Assembly: GCA_015904055.1 (NCBI GenBank)
Contig: JABMDE010000086.1
Location: 20,355-28,423, forward strand
From: Nitrospira sp.
GTDB lineage: Bacteria; Nitrospirota; Nitrospiria; Nitrospirales; Nitrospiraceae
Direction: 5' to 3'
DNA length: 8,069 bases
Part shown: one piece after another, positions 1-5,805 of the stretch
Layout: every line of letters starts with the position of its first letter
Position numbering within the stretch: the first letter of the stretch is position 1
Notes under the pieces: generated by a model
What the model saw: only the letters and a program-made list of their open reading frames with translations
Database searches by the model: none
What the model was told of the DNA's origin: nothing
Translations under genes and position numbers: made by a program

Positions 1-1441
1 CTGAGTTCGATTCAACCAACGTGGGTGGGCGGTAGGCCACTGAACTGGAAATACGCAAGGTATGGTTTGTGATGGGTTCATAGATCAGGGCAACCCGTGG
101 GCTGTAGGTCGGATGAATATCTGAATGGAGGTCCATTCGAACCCCGGCATTCAGTGTGAGAGAGGGCCAGAGGGTCCAGGCATCTTGTAGATACAACCCA
201 AAGCGGTCTTCCTGACCGAAGCCGACAATCTCAGTGCTAGAGAGGGTGTTGCGCCGATAGTTGAGGCCTCCGATCACACTATGGGAGTTCCCAATTCGAA
301 GCATGTATTGGGACCACAGATCGTAACTGTTCGTGAGGAAAGGAATGCCGCTGGAGCGACCCTCCATGTCTGTCACGTTGACGATGGGCGTGAGGAATGG
401 GAGAGGGGTATTAGTAATGCCCTGGTTCAATTGGCTCCAAGAGGCTCGAATAAAAAAGTCCGGATGTTCGGCAGCTACCCGCGCGTAACTATTCGTCGGC
501 TGGGATGAGACTCGAATGATATCTGAGGATACAGTGTCAGTCGGATTTGCGTGGAGGAGACCGCCTTCCAGCCTGATTCTGAGTTGGTCCGTGGCGTGAT
601 AGTCGATCAGCCCGTTAACCCGATCACTTCGGTAGGACAGGGCGTCACGGTTGCGCCATTGCTGGTTCTGGTCGTGCCCGGTGGACAGACGATAGCCGAT
701 CTGATTCAGTCTGTTCGCATGCACAGCTGAACTTCGGACTGTACCGAATTCGCCGGCGCCAGCCTGGATGGTCGTTCCTTTCATCTCGTCCGGATCTTTG
801 GTGACGATGTTCACGACGCCGTCGAAGGCGTTGAATCCGTAGATCACCGCCGCGGGACCTTTGAGCACTTCGATCCGCTTGATTTCAGAAAAAGAGACCG
901 GCAGAAGCGACCAGCCAATCGTTCCCTGCGTGTCCTCATAGACGGAGCGTCCATCGATCATCAGCAAGAGTTTGTTGGCAAACGTTTGATTATTCCCTCG
1001 CGCGCTGACGGCAAATTCAAACCCGCTCAACTGCATGACGGACAGGCCCGGCACCCGTCGCAGAATCGTCGGGAGATCGGTCGCGCCGGACTGTCGAATC
1101 TCTTCCGCCGTCACGACGAACACGTTTGATGGAGACTGGCTGATCGGCTGAAGTCGGGCATTCGAGATTACGATCTGCTCCTCGCGCAGATACGCGAAGT
1201 CCTGTTTCGCCTCATGGATCGCGGACTCAGGAAGACGAGGAACCAGGAATGGTTCGTCTGCGAAGCAATAACTGGTCCATGCAAGAAAGAGGTTCGTGAA
1301 GAGAAGGAGCCAGAGTCCGTACGAGAGCGGATTCTGGTGAAGCCGGTATCCGAGACGATTTCCCAAGATGGCGCGACTATTGTGTTTCAGACCATGAGCC
1401 GTGAGCAATTCGTTCCCAAGCACTGCGCCGGTTCCATTCAT
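1..1441 (-). CDS. TonB-dependent outer-membrane receptor, C-terminus cut by window edge
   Basis: The frame is open from 1441 to base 1, about 480 residues, and continues beyond the left edge. The protein would import a ligand, such as a siderophore, cobalamin or other metal complex, across the outer membrane using TonB energy; the sequence does not show which ligand. A hydrophobic export segment spans about residues 41-60 (YGLWLLLFTNLFLAW). The plug domain runs from about residue 107 (VFVVTAEEIRQSGATDLP), through RRVPGLSV, NKLLLMIDGRSVY and IEVLKGPAAVIYGFNAFDGV, to VVNIVTK. Barrel strands rich in aromatic and polar residues follow, including GLYLQDAWTLWPSLTLNAGVR. The ATG at 1441 is the only ATG far enough upstream, but it has no clear Shine-Dalgarno and gives a 40-residue arm before the hydrophobic segment. 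A TTG at 1366 would give a more usual signal peptide. A TATACT-like -10 lies at 1466-1471 with no good -35. I see no Fur box. Confidence 0.93.
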   Translation of the reverse strand, partial: MNGTGAVLGNELLTAHGLKHNSRAILGNRLGYRLHQNPLSYGLWLLLFTNLFLAWTSYCFADEPFLVPRLPESAIHEAKQDFAYLREEQIVISNARLQPISQSPSNVFVVTAEEIRQSGATDLPTILRRVPGLSVMQLSGFEFAVSARGNNQTFANKLLLMIDGRSVYEDTQGTIGWSLLPVSFSEIKRIEVLKGPAAVIYGFNAFDGVVNIVTKDPDEMKGTTIQAGAGEFGTVRSSAVHANRLNQIGYRLSTGHDQNQQWRNRDALSYRSDRVNGLIDYHATDQLRIRLEGGLLHANPTDTVSSDIIRVSSQPTNSYARVAAEHPDFFIRASWSQLNQGITNTPLPFLTPIVNVTDMEGRSSGIPFLTNSYDLWSQYMLRIGNSHSVIGGLNYRRNTLSSTEIVGFGQEDRFGLYLQDAWTLWPSLTLNAGVRMDLHSDIHPTYSPRVALIYEPITNHTLRISSSVAYRPPTLVESNS

Positions 1442-2164
1442 AAGCGCAGCGGTTATGAGGCGCGCAGTATATGCCAGGTGAAAGGCAAGATCCTACTAGT
1501 GGAAGTACCTGCATCTATTGCAATTCACATCGAATCGTTTTGGATGCGCCGGAATAGATTCATGAAATGTTAAGGAGGAGTGGTTTGACTAGGAGTAGGT
1601 CTTTGCGAAGATTCAAAAACGGCAGGAAATAGCTGATTTCCTCTTGCAGATCACAAGATTGATCACGAGACAGAGGTATGTAGCCGTAGGTATCGGTATT
1701 GCTTATGCGCTTGCGCAGCAGAGTCTCCATCGGGTGGCAGCATGGGACAGCTAGCAGGCTGCGGGAAACCCGGTTTAGGCATAAAACATTCTGGAAATCT
1801 CGTCGAATGGCGCGGACGGTGTCGAAACCGCAGGATGCTCAAAATGGCCGTCAGCAAGGCCGCAGCGAGCGAAGAGGCGAGGAGGTACACACCAAGCTTC
1901 GCTTGAACCGCTCGCTTCAATCAGATGCGAGCGGATAGGTTCTTGCCTCCGCTGGGCTCATAACGTTGAGTCTCGGAGTGATGCGAGAACGCTGCTGGCG
2001 GACTTTTTCAGCATCCTGCTAGAGCCGGTTCGCAAGAAGTCGATGTACGCCAACATGCGTATTGCGGGAAGAAAAGGTGAGGACTACACATACCGGGCAT
2101 TTTGGACAAGGGGCGTAGGGTGTTGCTGGTGAATGTCATCAGAGAACAGGAGGAGTGCGGTCGT
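1442..2164. other. Intergenic region with no convincing gene
   Basis: About 720 bases separate the receptor start from the next gene with a ribosome binding site. Open frames on both strands are short, start at TTG or lack Shine-Dalgarno sequences, and overlap repeats. The visible content is a small 7-base-pair hairpin (1624-1642, arms AGGAAAT and ATTTCCT) and the inverted-repeat element listed separately. The region may also hold the promoters of the two divergent flanking genes, but I cannot place them firmly. Confidence 0.6.
1830..2019. repeat. Inverted-repeat element with 26-base arms and an inner hairpin
   Basis: The left arm at 1830-1855 begins GCAGGATGCT. The right arm at 1994-2019 ends AGCATCCTGC. 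As reverse complements they match at 22 of 26 positions. Inside lies a perfect 8-base-pair hairpin, CCGCTCGC at 1908-1915 and GCGAGCGG at 1927-1934, with an 11-base loop. The layout fits a palindromic intergenic repeat or a small non-autonomous element. From memory, stretches reading 'tttttcagcatcctgc' recur between genes in Nitrospira genomes, but I cannot confirm that here. No transposase is present. Confidence 0.55.
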
Positions 2165-2395
2165 ATGAATGTGAAGGGGTTTCTCATGGAAGACGAGTAT
2201 GGCCAGGAGTTCGTCGTGGTCTGTGAGAAGCCGTATCGGCAGCCAAAGAAAGCCTTTGCGCTCAGGGGGTGGCAACGACGGCGGATGGTTCCACTGCAGC
2301 ATACAGGGCAAGAGCTTCGCCACATCACCAGGGGAGTGCGAAGCACGCTCCATGACTTGCTGCAAAGCCTCCCGAGAGTGAAGAAGGATGTATGA
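2165..2395 (+). CDS. Small basic protein of unknown function (76 aa)
   Basis: I do not recognise the family. The ATG at 2165 is preceded by AGGAGGAG at 2148-2155 with a 9-base gap, among the best ribosome binding sites in the window, so I prefer it to the in-frame TTG at 2102. The N-terminal third is mixed and acidic to hydrophobic (MEDEYGQEFVVVCEKP). The middle is strongly basic (GWQRRRM, about residues 35-41), and the C-terminal third looks helical (LRHITRGVRSTLHDLLQSL, residues 51-69). There is one cysteine (C20), and no signal peptide or membrane segment. The long minus-strand frame across this region is read as its shadow. The protein could be a small nucleic-acid-binding protein, but only its charge suggests that. 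Confidence 0.6.
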   Translation: MNVKGFLMEDEYGQEFVVVCEKPYRQPKKAFALRGWQRRRMVPLQHTGQELRHITRGVRSTLHDLLQSLPRVKKDV

Positions 2396-2715
2396 GAAGA
2401 AACCCTCCCCGGACGGCGGCAGAGCCTGTACGGCGCATCGATTGACCTCTGGGGAGAGGCAAGCGCGGGCGCGATTAGGTGGATGTGATGGTGGTGAGAT
2501 TGTCGGCGGGGGCCAAGGCTCATCCTGAAGAAGTTCAAAAATCTAAGCAAAAGAATGTACGCCATTTGGCCTATTGTCAGGTTTATGGCCTGGAAGGTAC
2601 AACGGTTTTCCGATTGGCCCGGACGGGGCTCACGCCGGAGGTGTGAGCGATGGGTGCATCAGTTCAGGGCCTGTAGTTCATCATTATTCATTCATCACAA
2701 GGAGGGGTTGTTACC
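2396..2715. other. Intergenic region upstream of the small exported protein
   Basis: These 320 bases hold no ORF with a credible start. A perfect 6-base-pair inverted repeat, GCTCAC at 2628-2633 and GTGAGC at 2643-2648, lies about 70 bases before the next start. It could be an operator or a hairpin in the 5' untranslated region. A second weak dyad (GGCC...GGCC) lies near 2567-2590. I could not place a convincing sigma-70 promoter. Confidence 0.45.
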
Positions 2716-2949
2716 GTGAAGAAAGTATTTGCAATGAGCATGGTGGCAGTGGCTGTGGCAGTCGGAGTGGTCGCGCTTTCGAGCAGCGCCGCGCAAGCAT
2801 TTCATCGGGCGGACCTGATCGAGTCGCTGCAGGAGACGGTGGTGCAGCCGGACAGCATGCGGGTCAAGGGGTGGATGCGCGTGGACGTCATTGAGCACAT
2901 CGGGTCTGAAGGTCCGGTGCAGTCCTACACCTCGCCCATGAGCCACTAA
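2716..2949 (+). CDS. Small exported protein of unknown function (77 aa)
   Basis: A GTG start at 2716 follows AGGAGG (2700-2705) at a 10-base gap. Residues 1-28 form a clear Sec signal peptide: a KK N-region, then a valine/alanine-rich core (MVAVAVAVGVVAL), then an AQA cleavage site before F29. The mature part would be about 49 residues (FHRADLIESLQETVVQP...) with no cysteine or recognisable domain. It is a charged, probably partly helical periplasmic peptide. It is followed by two short hairpins that may end the transcript, and the LuxR-type gene begins 90 bases further on. That gene is not clearly in the same operon. I am confident this is a gene and have no basis for a function. Confidence 0.8.
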   Translation: MKKVFAMSMVAVAVAVGVVALSSSAAQAFHRADLIESLQETVVQPDSMRVKGWMRVDVIEHIGSEGPVQSYTSPMSH

Positions 2950-2950
2950 C

Positions 2951-2994
2951 CAGGGGGTGAGCCTGGCCGTATTATTTCTGACGGTTCGTCAGAA
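2951..2994 (+). terminator. Hairpins after the small exported protein gene, possible weak terminator
   Basis: A perfect 8-base-pair stem with a 3-base loop (TTCTGACG at 2976-2983, CGTCAGAA at 2987-2994) lies 26 bases after the stop codon. A smaller 5-base-pair hairpin (CCAGG...CCTGG) precedes it at 2951-2967. There is no run of T after the stem, so this is not a canonical intrinsic terminator. It could also be a 3' stabilising stem. Confidence 0.35.
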
Positions 2995-3038
2995 GAGCGG
3001 ATCAGCAATTTCCGTAGACGTGTTGATGGGGTGATGCC

Positions 3039-3428
3039 GTGCCGGGCGAAGGCTCCAGAGCCTGCCCGGCACTGGTCAGCGGTTGCAGGATCCATCTTAA
3101 AAGAAGTAGCCCTCCACTCGTCATTACAATCAGGTACAGCGTCTCGATCGTGGACAGTCGAGCAGGTGAGATCTTCGTCCTGATCACGGATGCCGGCATA
3201 GAACCAGAAGGGGCGGCAATGATGGGTGAGGAGCTGTCGGAACGTGAACAGGCGGTGCTGGGTTGGCTCACGCACGGCCTGTCCAATAAAGAAATCGGTC
3301 TGGCGCTCAGTATCAGTCCGCGGACAGTCCAGAAACATCTGCAGCGCATCTATCAGCAGCTTGGGGTGCAGACGCGGGCCGAAGCGATCGTCCGCATTCA
3401 CCGGCGGGCGAGAAATTCCGGGATATGA
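3039..3428 (+). CDS. LuxR/GerE-type helix-turn-helix regulator, N-terminus uncertain
   Basis: Residues 66-122 of the 129-residue reading form a GerE-type DNA-binding domain: LSEREQAVLGWLTHGLSNKE, then the recognition-helix core SPRTVQKHLQRIYQQLGV. This fold binds promoter DNA as a dimer. Upstream, VITIRYSVSIVDSRAGEIFV (residues 28-47) resembles the last strands of an N-terminal regulatory domain, but residues 1-27 look unlike protein of this family. An in-frame stop near 3024 prevents extension. No phosphoacceptor receiver domain is present. Two starts are possible: GTG at 3039, with a weak ribosome binding site, or ATG at 3219, preceded by AGAAGGGG, giving a 69-residue protein of little more than the helix-turn-helix. 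The gene may be a stand-alone small regulator or the remnant of a longer one. Its targets are not visible. Confidence 0.8.
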   Translation: MPGEGSRACPALVSGCRIHLKRSSPPLVITIRYSVSIVDSRAGEIFVLITDAGIEPEGAAMMGEELSEREQAVLGWLTHGLSNKEIGLALSISPRTVQKHLQRIYQQLGVQTRAEAIVRIHRRARNSGI

Positions 3429-3439
3429 TGGCGAGAGGA

Positions 3440-3479
3440 GTACGCTGCAACAAGCGGCGTACGTGGTTTTCTGTACGCC
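3440..3479 (+). terminator. Three-segment alternating hairpin downstream of the LuxR-type gene
   Basis: GTACGCTG (3440-3447) can pair with CGGCGTAC (3455-3462), giving 8 pairs including one G-T. Alternatively GGCGTAC (3456-3462) can pair perfectly with GTACGCC (3473-3479). The two stems exclude each other because they share the middle segment. A TTTT run (3467-3470) follows the first stem after four bases, making it a weak terminator candidate for the regulator gene. No leader peptide or ligand-binding fold is apparent. Confidence 0.4.
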
Positions 3480-3585
3480 ATTCAGTCACTTGTTTGTCAT
3501 GCGAGTAATTGTTTAGAAAACATACCCATATTCATTTCCCCGAGATTCATCCGGACGGAACGAAGCGGCAGAGCGAGCTCTTCTC

Positions 3586-4017
3586 ATGAATGAATTCGCA
3601 GGTGCAGGAGGGCGTGGCGGGTGGTGCGTGGTCGCCCTCTGTTCGCTGCTGATCGGCTGCGGCTCCCCGGTGTCTGATACACCGGCAAGCCTGGAGTCAC
3701 GTGCGGAGAGCGGCAAGTTGAAAGATCACACAGGGACGACTCAGCCGAGGGGGACTATCGGACAGGCCCCACAATCAGTGCCGGCGACAGGCTTTTCTGA
3801 CACAAGGCATCAGGACAACGAAGGCATGCTGTCCTTGCCGCTCAATATTTCTGTGGCTACGACCATGGATCTCAGCTCCCCGGATGCCCGTGTGCGCTAT
3901 CGGGCGCTCGATTACTGGGAGGCGAAAGGCAGCACGGCGCCGCTCGATCCGGTGTTCAAGGCGATGGAGGATGACGATCCCGCGATTTATTTCACTACTT
4001 CGCCGGTACACTTGTAG
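3586..4017 (+). CDS. Lipoprotein with HEAT-like repeat, apparently truncated at its 3' end
   Basis: The N-terminus has a hydrophobic stretch and a lipobox, LIGC, with the lipidated cysteine at C25, so the protein should be membrane-anchored. A low-complexity linker (about residues 26-92) leads to a helical-repeat signature, DLSSPDARVRYRALDYWEAK (residues 95-114), followed by a second helix (LDPVFKAMEDDDPAI). This matches the helix-turn-helix spacing of HEAT repeats, which act as protein-binding scaffolds. After DDPAI, where the next helix (typically R-x-R-A-hydrophobic) should begin, the sequence turns into YFTTSPVHL and stops. Those last codons lie inside the 3' end of the convergent gene, with a 31-base overlap. 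The most likely reading is that a deletion or rearrangement removed the rest of the repeat domain. The ribosome binding site is weak. Whether the stump is functional is unknown. Confidence 0.7.
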   Translation: MNEFAGAGGRGGWCVVALCSLLIGCGSPVSDTPASLESRAESGKLKDHTGTTQPRGTIGQAPQSVPATGFSDTRHQDNEGMLSLPLNISVATTMDLSSPDARVRYRALDYWEAKGSTAPLDPVFKAMEDDDPAIYFTTSPVHL

Positions 4018-4250
4018 CTCTTATAGATGGGCCAGAAAAAGATTCCCCAGCCCAGGTCACTTTCCACATTCGTCAATTTCACTGTAACACCGTGTTTCGC
4101 CGCTTCCTCTTTCAGAGTTTCAACGCAGCCATCATTTGTATAGGCGCTGACGACGATCTTCTGCGGCGCGCCCGTGTTATCGGGTATGAGATAGTGCGGC
4201 CCGCAACCGCTCAGTAAAAGTGCCAGCGCACAACTGAATGTCTTCTTCAT
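3987..4250 (-). CDS. Small lipoprotein of unknown function (87 aa)
   Basis: The ATG at 4250 is preceded by a good ribosome binding site (GGAGGGAAC just upstream on the minus strand). The signal peptide MKKTFSCALALLLSGC ends in a lipobox, LSGC, with C16 as the lipidated residue. The mature part (GPHYLIPDNTGAPQKIVVSA...) contains two further cysteines: C43 in NDGCVETLKEEAAKHG, and one in the C-terminal YKSYKCTGEVVK. These could form a disulfide. An aromatic patch, DLGWGIFFWPIYKSY, lies near the end. The alternation of a strand (KIVVSAY), a helix (CVETLKEEAAKHG) and a strand (VTVKLTNVE) suggests a small alpha/beta domain. I do not recognise a named family. It lies 105 bases downstream of the secreted-protein gene on the same strand, with its own ribosome binding site, so co-transcription is possible. 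Confidence 0.8.
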   Translation of the reverse strand: MKKTFSCALALLLSGCGPHYLIPDNTGAPQKIVVSAYTNDGCVETLKEEAAKHGVTVKLTNVESDLGWGIFFWPIYKSYKCTGEVVK

Positions 4251-4354
4251 TGTTCCCTCCCTGAGAAGAACGCATCCGAGAATACGAGTGTGTGTGTATC
4301 TCTATGTGCGTACCACTGCAGAAGCTATGTGTAATAGCCCGCGCGTCGTGACGG

Positions 4355-5011
4355 TTAGTTGTCGAAATCGCCCCCCACGCGCACTGCGGTGCCCGTATAT
4401 CCGCAGACCTGCTTCGTGGTGAAGACCACGACGCCGTTCTGCGTGGCTGACAAGGTTTCGATCGTTGGCGCGACCCCATTCCAAATCAAGACCAGCCCAT
4501 TGGACCCGATCTGGCCTTCCAGCCGTATGTTGGTTATATCGACCTGCTCGCCGGGAATCCCAAATTGCACGGGGCCAGTTCTGTCAAAGCCCCGGCAATC
4601 GCCGCCTTGCGTAAACTTCCCGTTCCCGCGCACCTTGTACGTCCAGTCACAGTGCTTCGTGTCATAGACTATGGGGCCGATGGTGGCATGCTCCGGCAAC
4701 GAGTCGTTGGGGTAGGGACCTGGAAAAATGGCGATGCCCCGTGCGTCGACAGTGACGTTCCCACGGCCGTCGTAGGTGATCAGCCCGGTCTCGTGGGATG
4801 TGGCCGCGTTCCCGCCCCCGATCGGCCGCAAGTCCGGCAGGGCCGTGAACTCCCCTGACCGGGAACAGGTCACGGCATTCTCGTACCGGTACGTGCCTTG
4901 TAAGAGGCTATTCGAATTGCGCAAGTCCAACTGGGCCGAAGCTGCCCCGGTCATCAGCAACACGAGGCTGGTTGCTAAGAAAATAGGAGTGATGGACCGT
5001 TGAGTACGCAT
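4355..5011 (-). CDS. Secreted beta-rich protein of unknown function (218 aa)
   Basis: I choose the ATG at 5011 because it follows AGGAGG at a 7-base gap and starts a textbook signal peptide, ending ASA at residue 26 before Q27. The same frame is open upstream to 5155, but that extension is not protein-like and runs into a repeat element. The mature part is rich in short strands and glycine turns (LITYDGRGNVTVDARG, YKVRGNGKFTQGG, GLVLIWNGVAPTIETL, NGVVVFTTKQVCGYTG). It has four cysteines (C49, C121, C139, C203), enough for two disulfides. Repeated 'DG-x-G-x-(V/F)' strands suggest a beta-barrel or sandwich, resembling hypothetical exported proteins of soil and freshwater bacteria. There are no catalytic motifs. 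It probably resides in the periplasm or is released. Confidence 0.85.
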   Translation of the reverse strand: MRTQRSITPIFLATSLVLLMTGAASAQLDLRNSNSLLQGTYRYENAVTCSRSGEFTALPDLRPIGGGNAATSHETGLITYDGRGNVTVDARGIAIFPGPYPNDSLPEHATIGPIVYDTKHCDWTYKVRGNGKFTQGGDCRGFDRTGPVQFGIPGEQVDITNIRLEGQIGSNGLVLIWNGVAPTIETLSATQNGVVVFTTKQVCGYTGTAVRVGGDFDN

Positions 5012-5080
5012 GATGACCCTCCTTTGTCTGCGCGCCCTCACCTCAAATCGAGAAGGCTGGCCGCAAGGACGCAGCTGATA

Positions 5081-5113
5081 GGAAACAGGGTAGCGTGAAT
5101 CACGGAAACAGGG
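5081..5113 (+). repeat. 10-base direct repeat next to the palindromic element
   Basis: GGAAACAGGG occurs at 5081-5090 and again at 5104-5113. The second copy is the outer end of the left arm of the palindromic element. The first may be a target-like sequence or a remnant of a second copy. Confidence 0.45.
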
Positions 5114-5178
5114 ACATTCTGAATTATTGCCGGCTGCACCAGAAACGCGGCTCAAAAACCAGAATGTCCCTCTTTTCC
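5104..5178. repeat. MITE/REP-like palindromic element
   Basis: The left arm (5104-5121, GGAAACAGGGACATTCTG) and the reverse complement of the right arm (5160-5178, GGAAAAGAGGGACATTCTG) agree at all but one position plus a one-base gap. The GGGACATTCTG core is perfect, and a shorter GCCG/CGGC pairing lies further in. The whole element would fold into a single hairpin of about 75 bases. No transposase is nearby. 'GGGACATTCTG' ends recall repeats tied to REP-associated tyrosine transposases, which is recollection rather than a search result. It sits upstream of the secreted-protein gene and could affect that gene's promoter. Confidence 0.6.
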
Positions 5179-5209
5179 TGTTGTCTGCCGAATGACGCCG
5201 ACCGCTCCC

Positions 5210-5284
5210 TCGTTCCGAGGTTTCTCACGTGGCCTGCGCGTTCTAGTCCGGCGCAGAGGCGCGTGACTCATCATCCCGGAACGA
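5210..5284. repeat. Nested palindrome with three ordered stems
   Basis: Three pairs of complementary segments are nested in the right order. The outer pair is TCGTTCCG (5210-5217) with CGGAACGA (5277-5284). The middle pair is TCACG (5225-5229) with CGTGA (5262-5266). The inner pair is CTGCGC (5233-5238) with GCGCAG (5250-5255). That is 19 perfect pairs in 75 bases, interrupted by internal loops. It could be a REP-type DNA repeat or a structured RNA. It lies 31 bases from the preceding palindrome. Confidence 0.5.
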
Positions 5285-5304
5285 TGTAACAGATAGGGAA
5301 TCGG

Positions 5305-5376
5305 TCAGTGTCTCTGACGAAGCGCCCGCCGGTGACTCGGCGGGCAGTTGTGGTTGGGTGGTGTATGATCTTCCAT
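5305..5376 (-). CDS. Possible 23-codon small protein or leader with extended ribosome binding site
   Basis: On the minus strand the ATG at 5376 is directly preceded by AAAGAGGTGATC. Apart from one missing G this is the complement of the 3' tail of 16S rRNA, with GAGG five bases from the ATG. The encoded peptide would be MEDHTPPNHNCPPSHRRALR followed by QRH and a TGA stop: histidine- and proline-rich with one cysteine. A promoter-like TTGACA/TAGGAA pair lies about 60 bases upstream. A perfect 8-base-pair hairpin (5324-5345) lies within the last third of the frame. It could be a genuine small protein, a leader peptide, or a structured RNA that only resembles one. No downstream gene within 290 bases would explain a leader. 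Confidence 0.4.
   Translation of the reverse strand: MEDHTPPNHNCPPSHRRALRQRH
5324..5345 (-). other. Perfect 8-base-pair GC-rich hairpin
   Basis: GCCCGCCG (5324-5331) and CGGCGGGC (5338-5345) enclose a 6-base loop. No T run follows on either strand, so it is not a standard intrinsic terminator. It overlaps the codons for the CPPSHRRA part of the possible small ORF. Confidence 0.55.
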
Positions 5377-5434
5377 GATCACCTCTTTGTTGGTCCGGAG
5401 GGATGGGGAAGAAGGAGGTTTATAGACAAACCCA

Positions 5435-5463
5435 TTCCTACTCTCCTTCGCAAACAGTGTCAA
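5435..5463 (-). promoter_or_regulatory. Candidate sigma-70 promoter for the small minus-strand transcript
   Basis: On the minus strand a perfect TTGACA (bases 5463 to 5458) is followed after exactly 17 bases by TAGGAA (5440 to 5435). The -35 is ideal and the -10 is poor, matching 3 of 6 positions. Transcription would start near 5428 and give a 5' untranslated region of about 50 bases before the ATG at 5376. Confidence 0.4.
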
Positions 5464-5742
5464 CGAACCGTTCCCCCTTTCCTTCAAAGTGCTATCCGGC
5501 ATAACCCATGCCAGCAGTCACCTTTGCAATAGTAGTTCAGCAAGTTGCTGGCATAGATATGCCGAACCGATAAGAAACAAAAGCAAATTGAGTCTGATCG
5601 GTGGTGTATCGGTGGTGTCAAACAACTCAGTTGCATATGGTATGTCATTCCCGTCTGACGCTCGGACTAGCCGAGTGAAGATCGAAGTGATCTGACAGCG
5701 CTGATGGAATAATACTCTCGAAGAGGTTAGGACTGAGGCGGA
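5464..5742. other. Intergenic region with small repeats, no gene seen
   Basis: I see no ORF with a credible start. A 9-base inverted repeat is present: ATGCCAGCA at 5508-5516 and TGCTGGCAT at 5546-5554. There is also a perfect tandem pair of ATCGGTGGTGT (5597-5607 and 5608-5618), and short dyads such as CAACT-C-AGTTG (5623-5633). Their function is unknown. Confidence 0.45.
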
Positions 5743-5800
5743 GGTACCGGTAGCCCTTCCAATTCCATAATCCGCAACGCGTTAGTCGTCGGGCAGGGGC
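5743..5800 (-). pseudogene. Relic of a MutS-like gene 3' end (second copy)
   Basis: This 58-base stretch matches 6590-6651 at 52 of 58 positions, apart from a 4-base indel. On the minus strand it reads NALRIMELEGLPVP, and the frame then continues as PPQS to a TAA stop just left of the match. This is the intact C-terminus expected of the MutS-like ATPase. The six differences from the other copy are all synonymous. Homology ends at 5800, six bases before the -35 of the antitoxin promoter. Confidence 0.85.
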
Positions 5801-5805
5801 TTATT

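Noticed and set aside
1663..1920. Minus-strand 85-codon frame with a hydrophobic N-terminus
   Set aside because: It starts at TTG immediately after a stop, has no ribosome binding site, and about a third of it lies in the inverted-repeat element at 1830-2019. It could be the decayed end of something real, but I cannot support it as a gene.
2008..2565. Minus-strand 185-codon frame
   Set aside because: Its composition (many Ser, His, Cys, Arg, Pro) is that of antisense to coding DNA. The opposite strand has a gene with a strong ribosome binding site over the same bases.
2574..2894. Plus-strand 106-codon frame overlapping the small exported protein
   Set aside because: It lacks a ribosome binding site and crosses the well-supported signal-peptide gene in another frame; its glycine/arginine-rich sequence is typical of a shadow.
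5012..5155. N-terminal extension of the secreted protein to a start at 5155
   Set aside because: The extension overlaps the palindromic element, lacks a ribosome binding site, and would bury an excellent signal peptide that starts at 5011.
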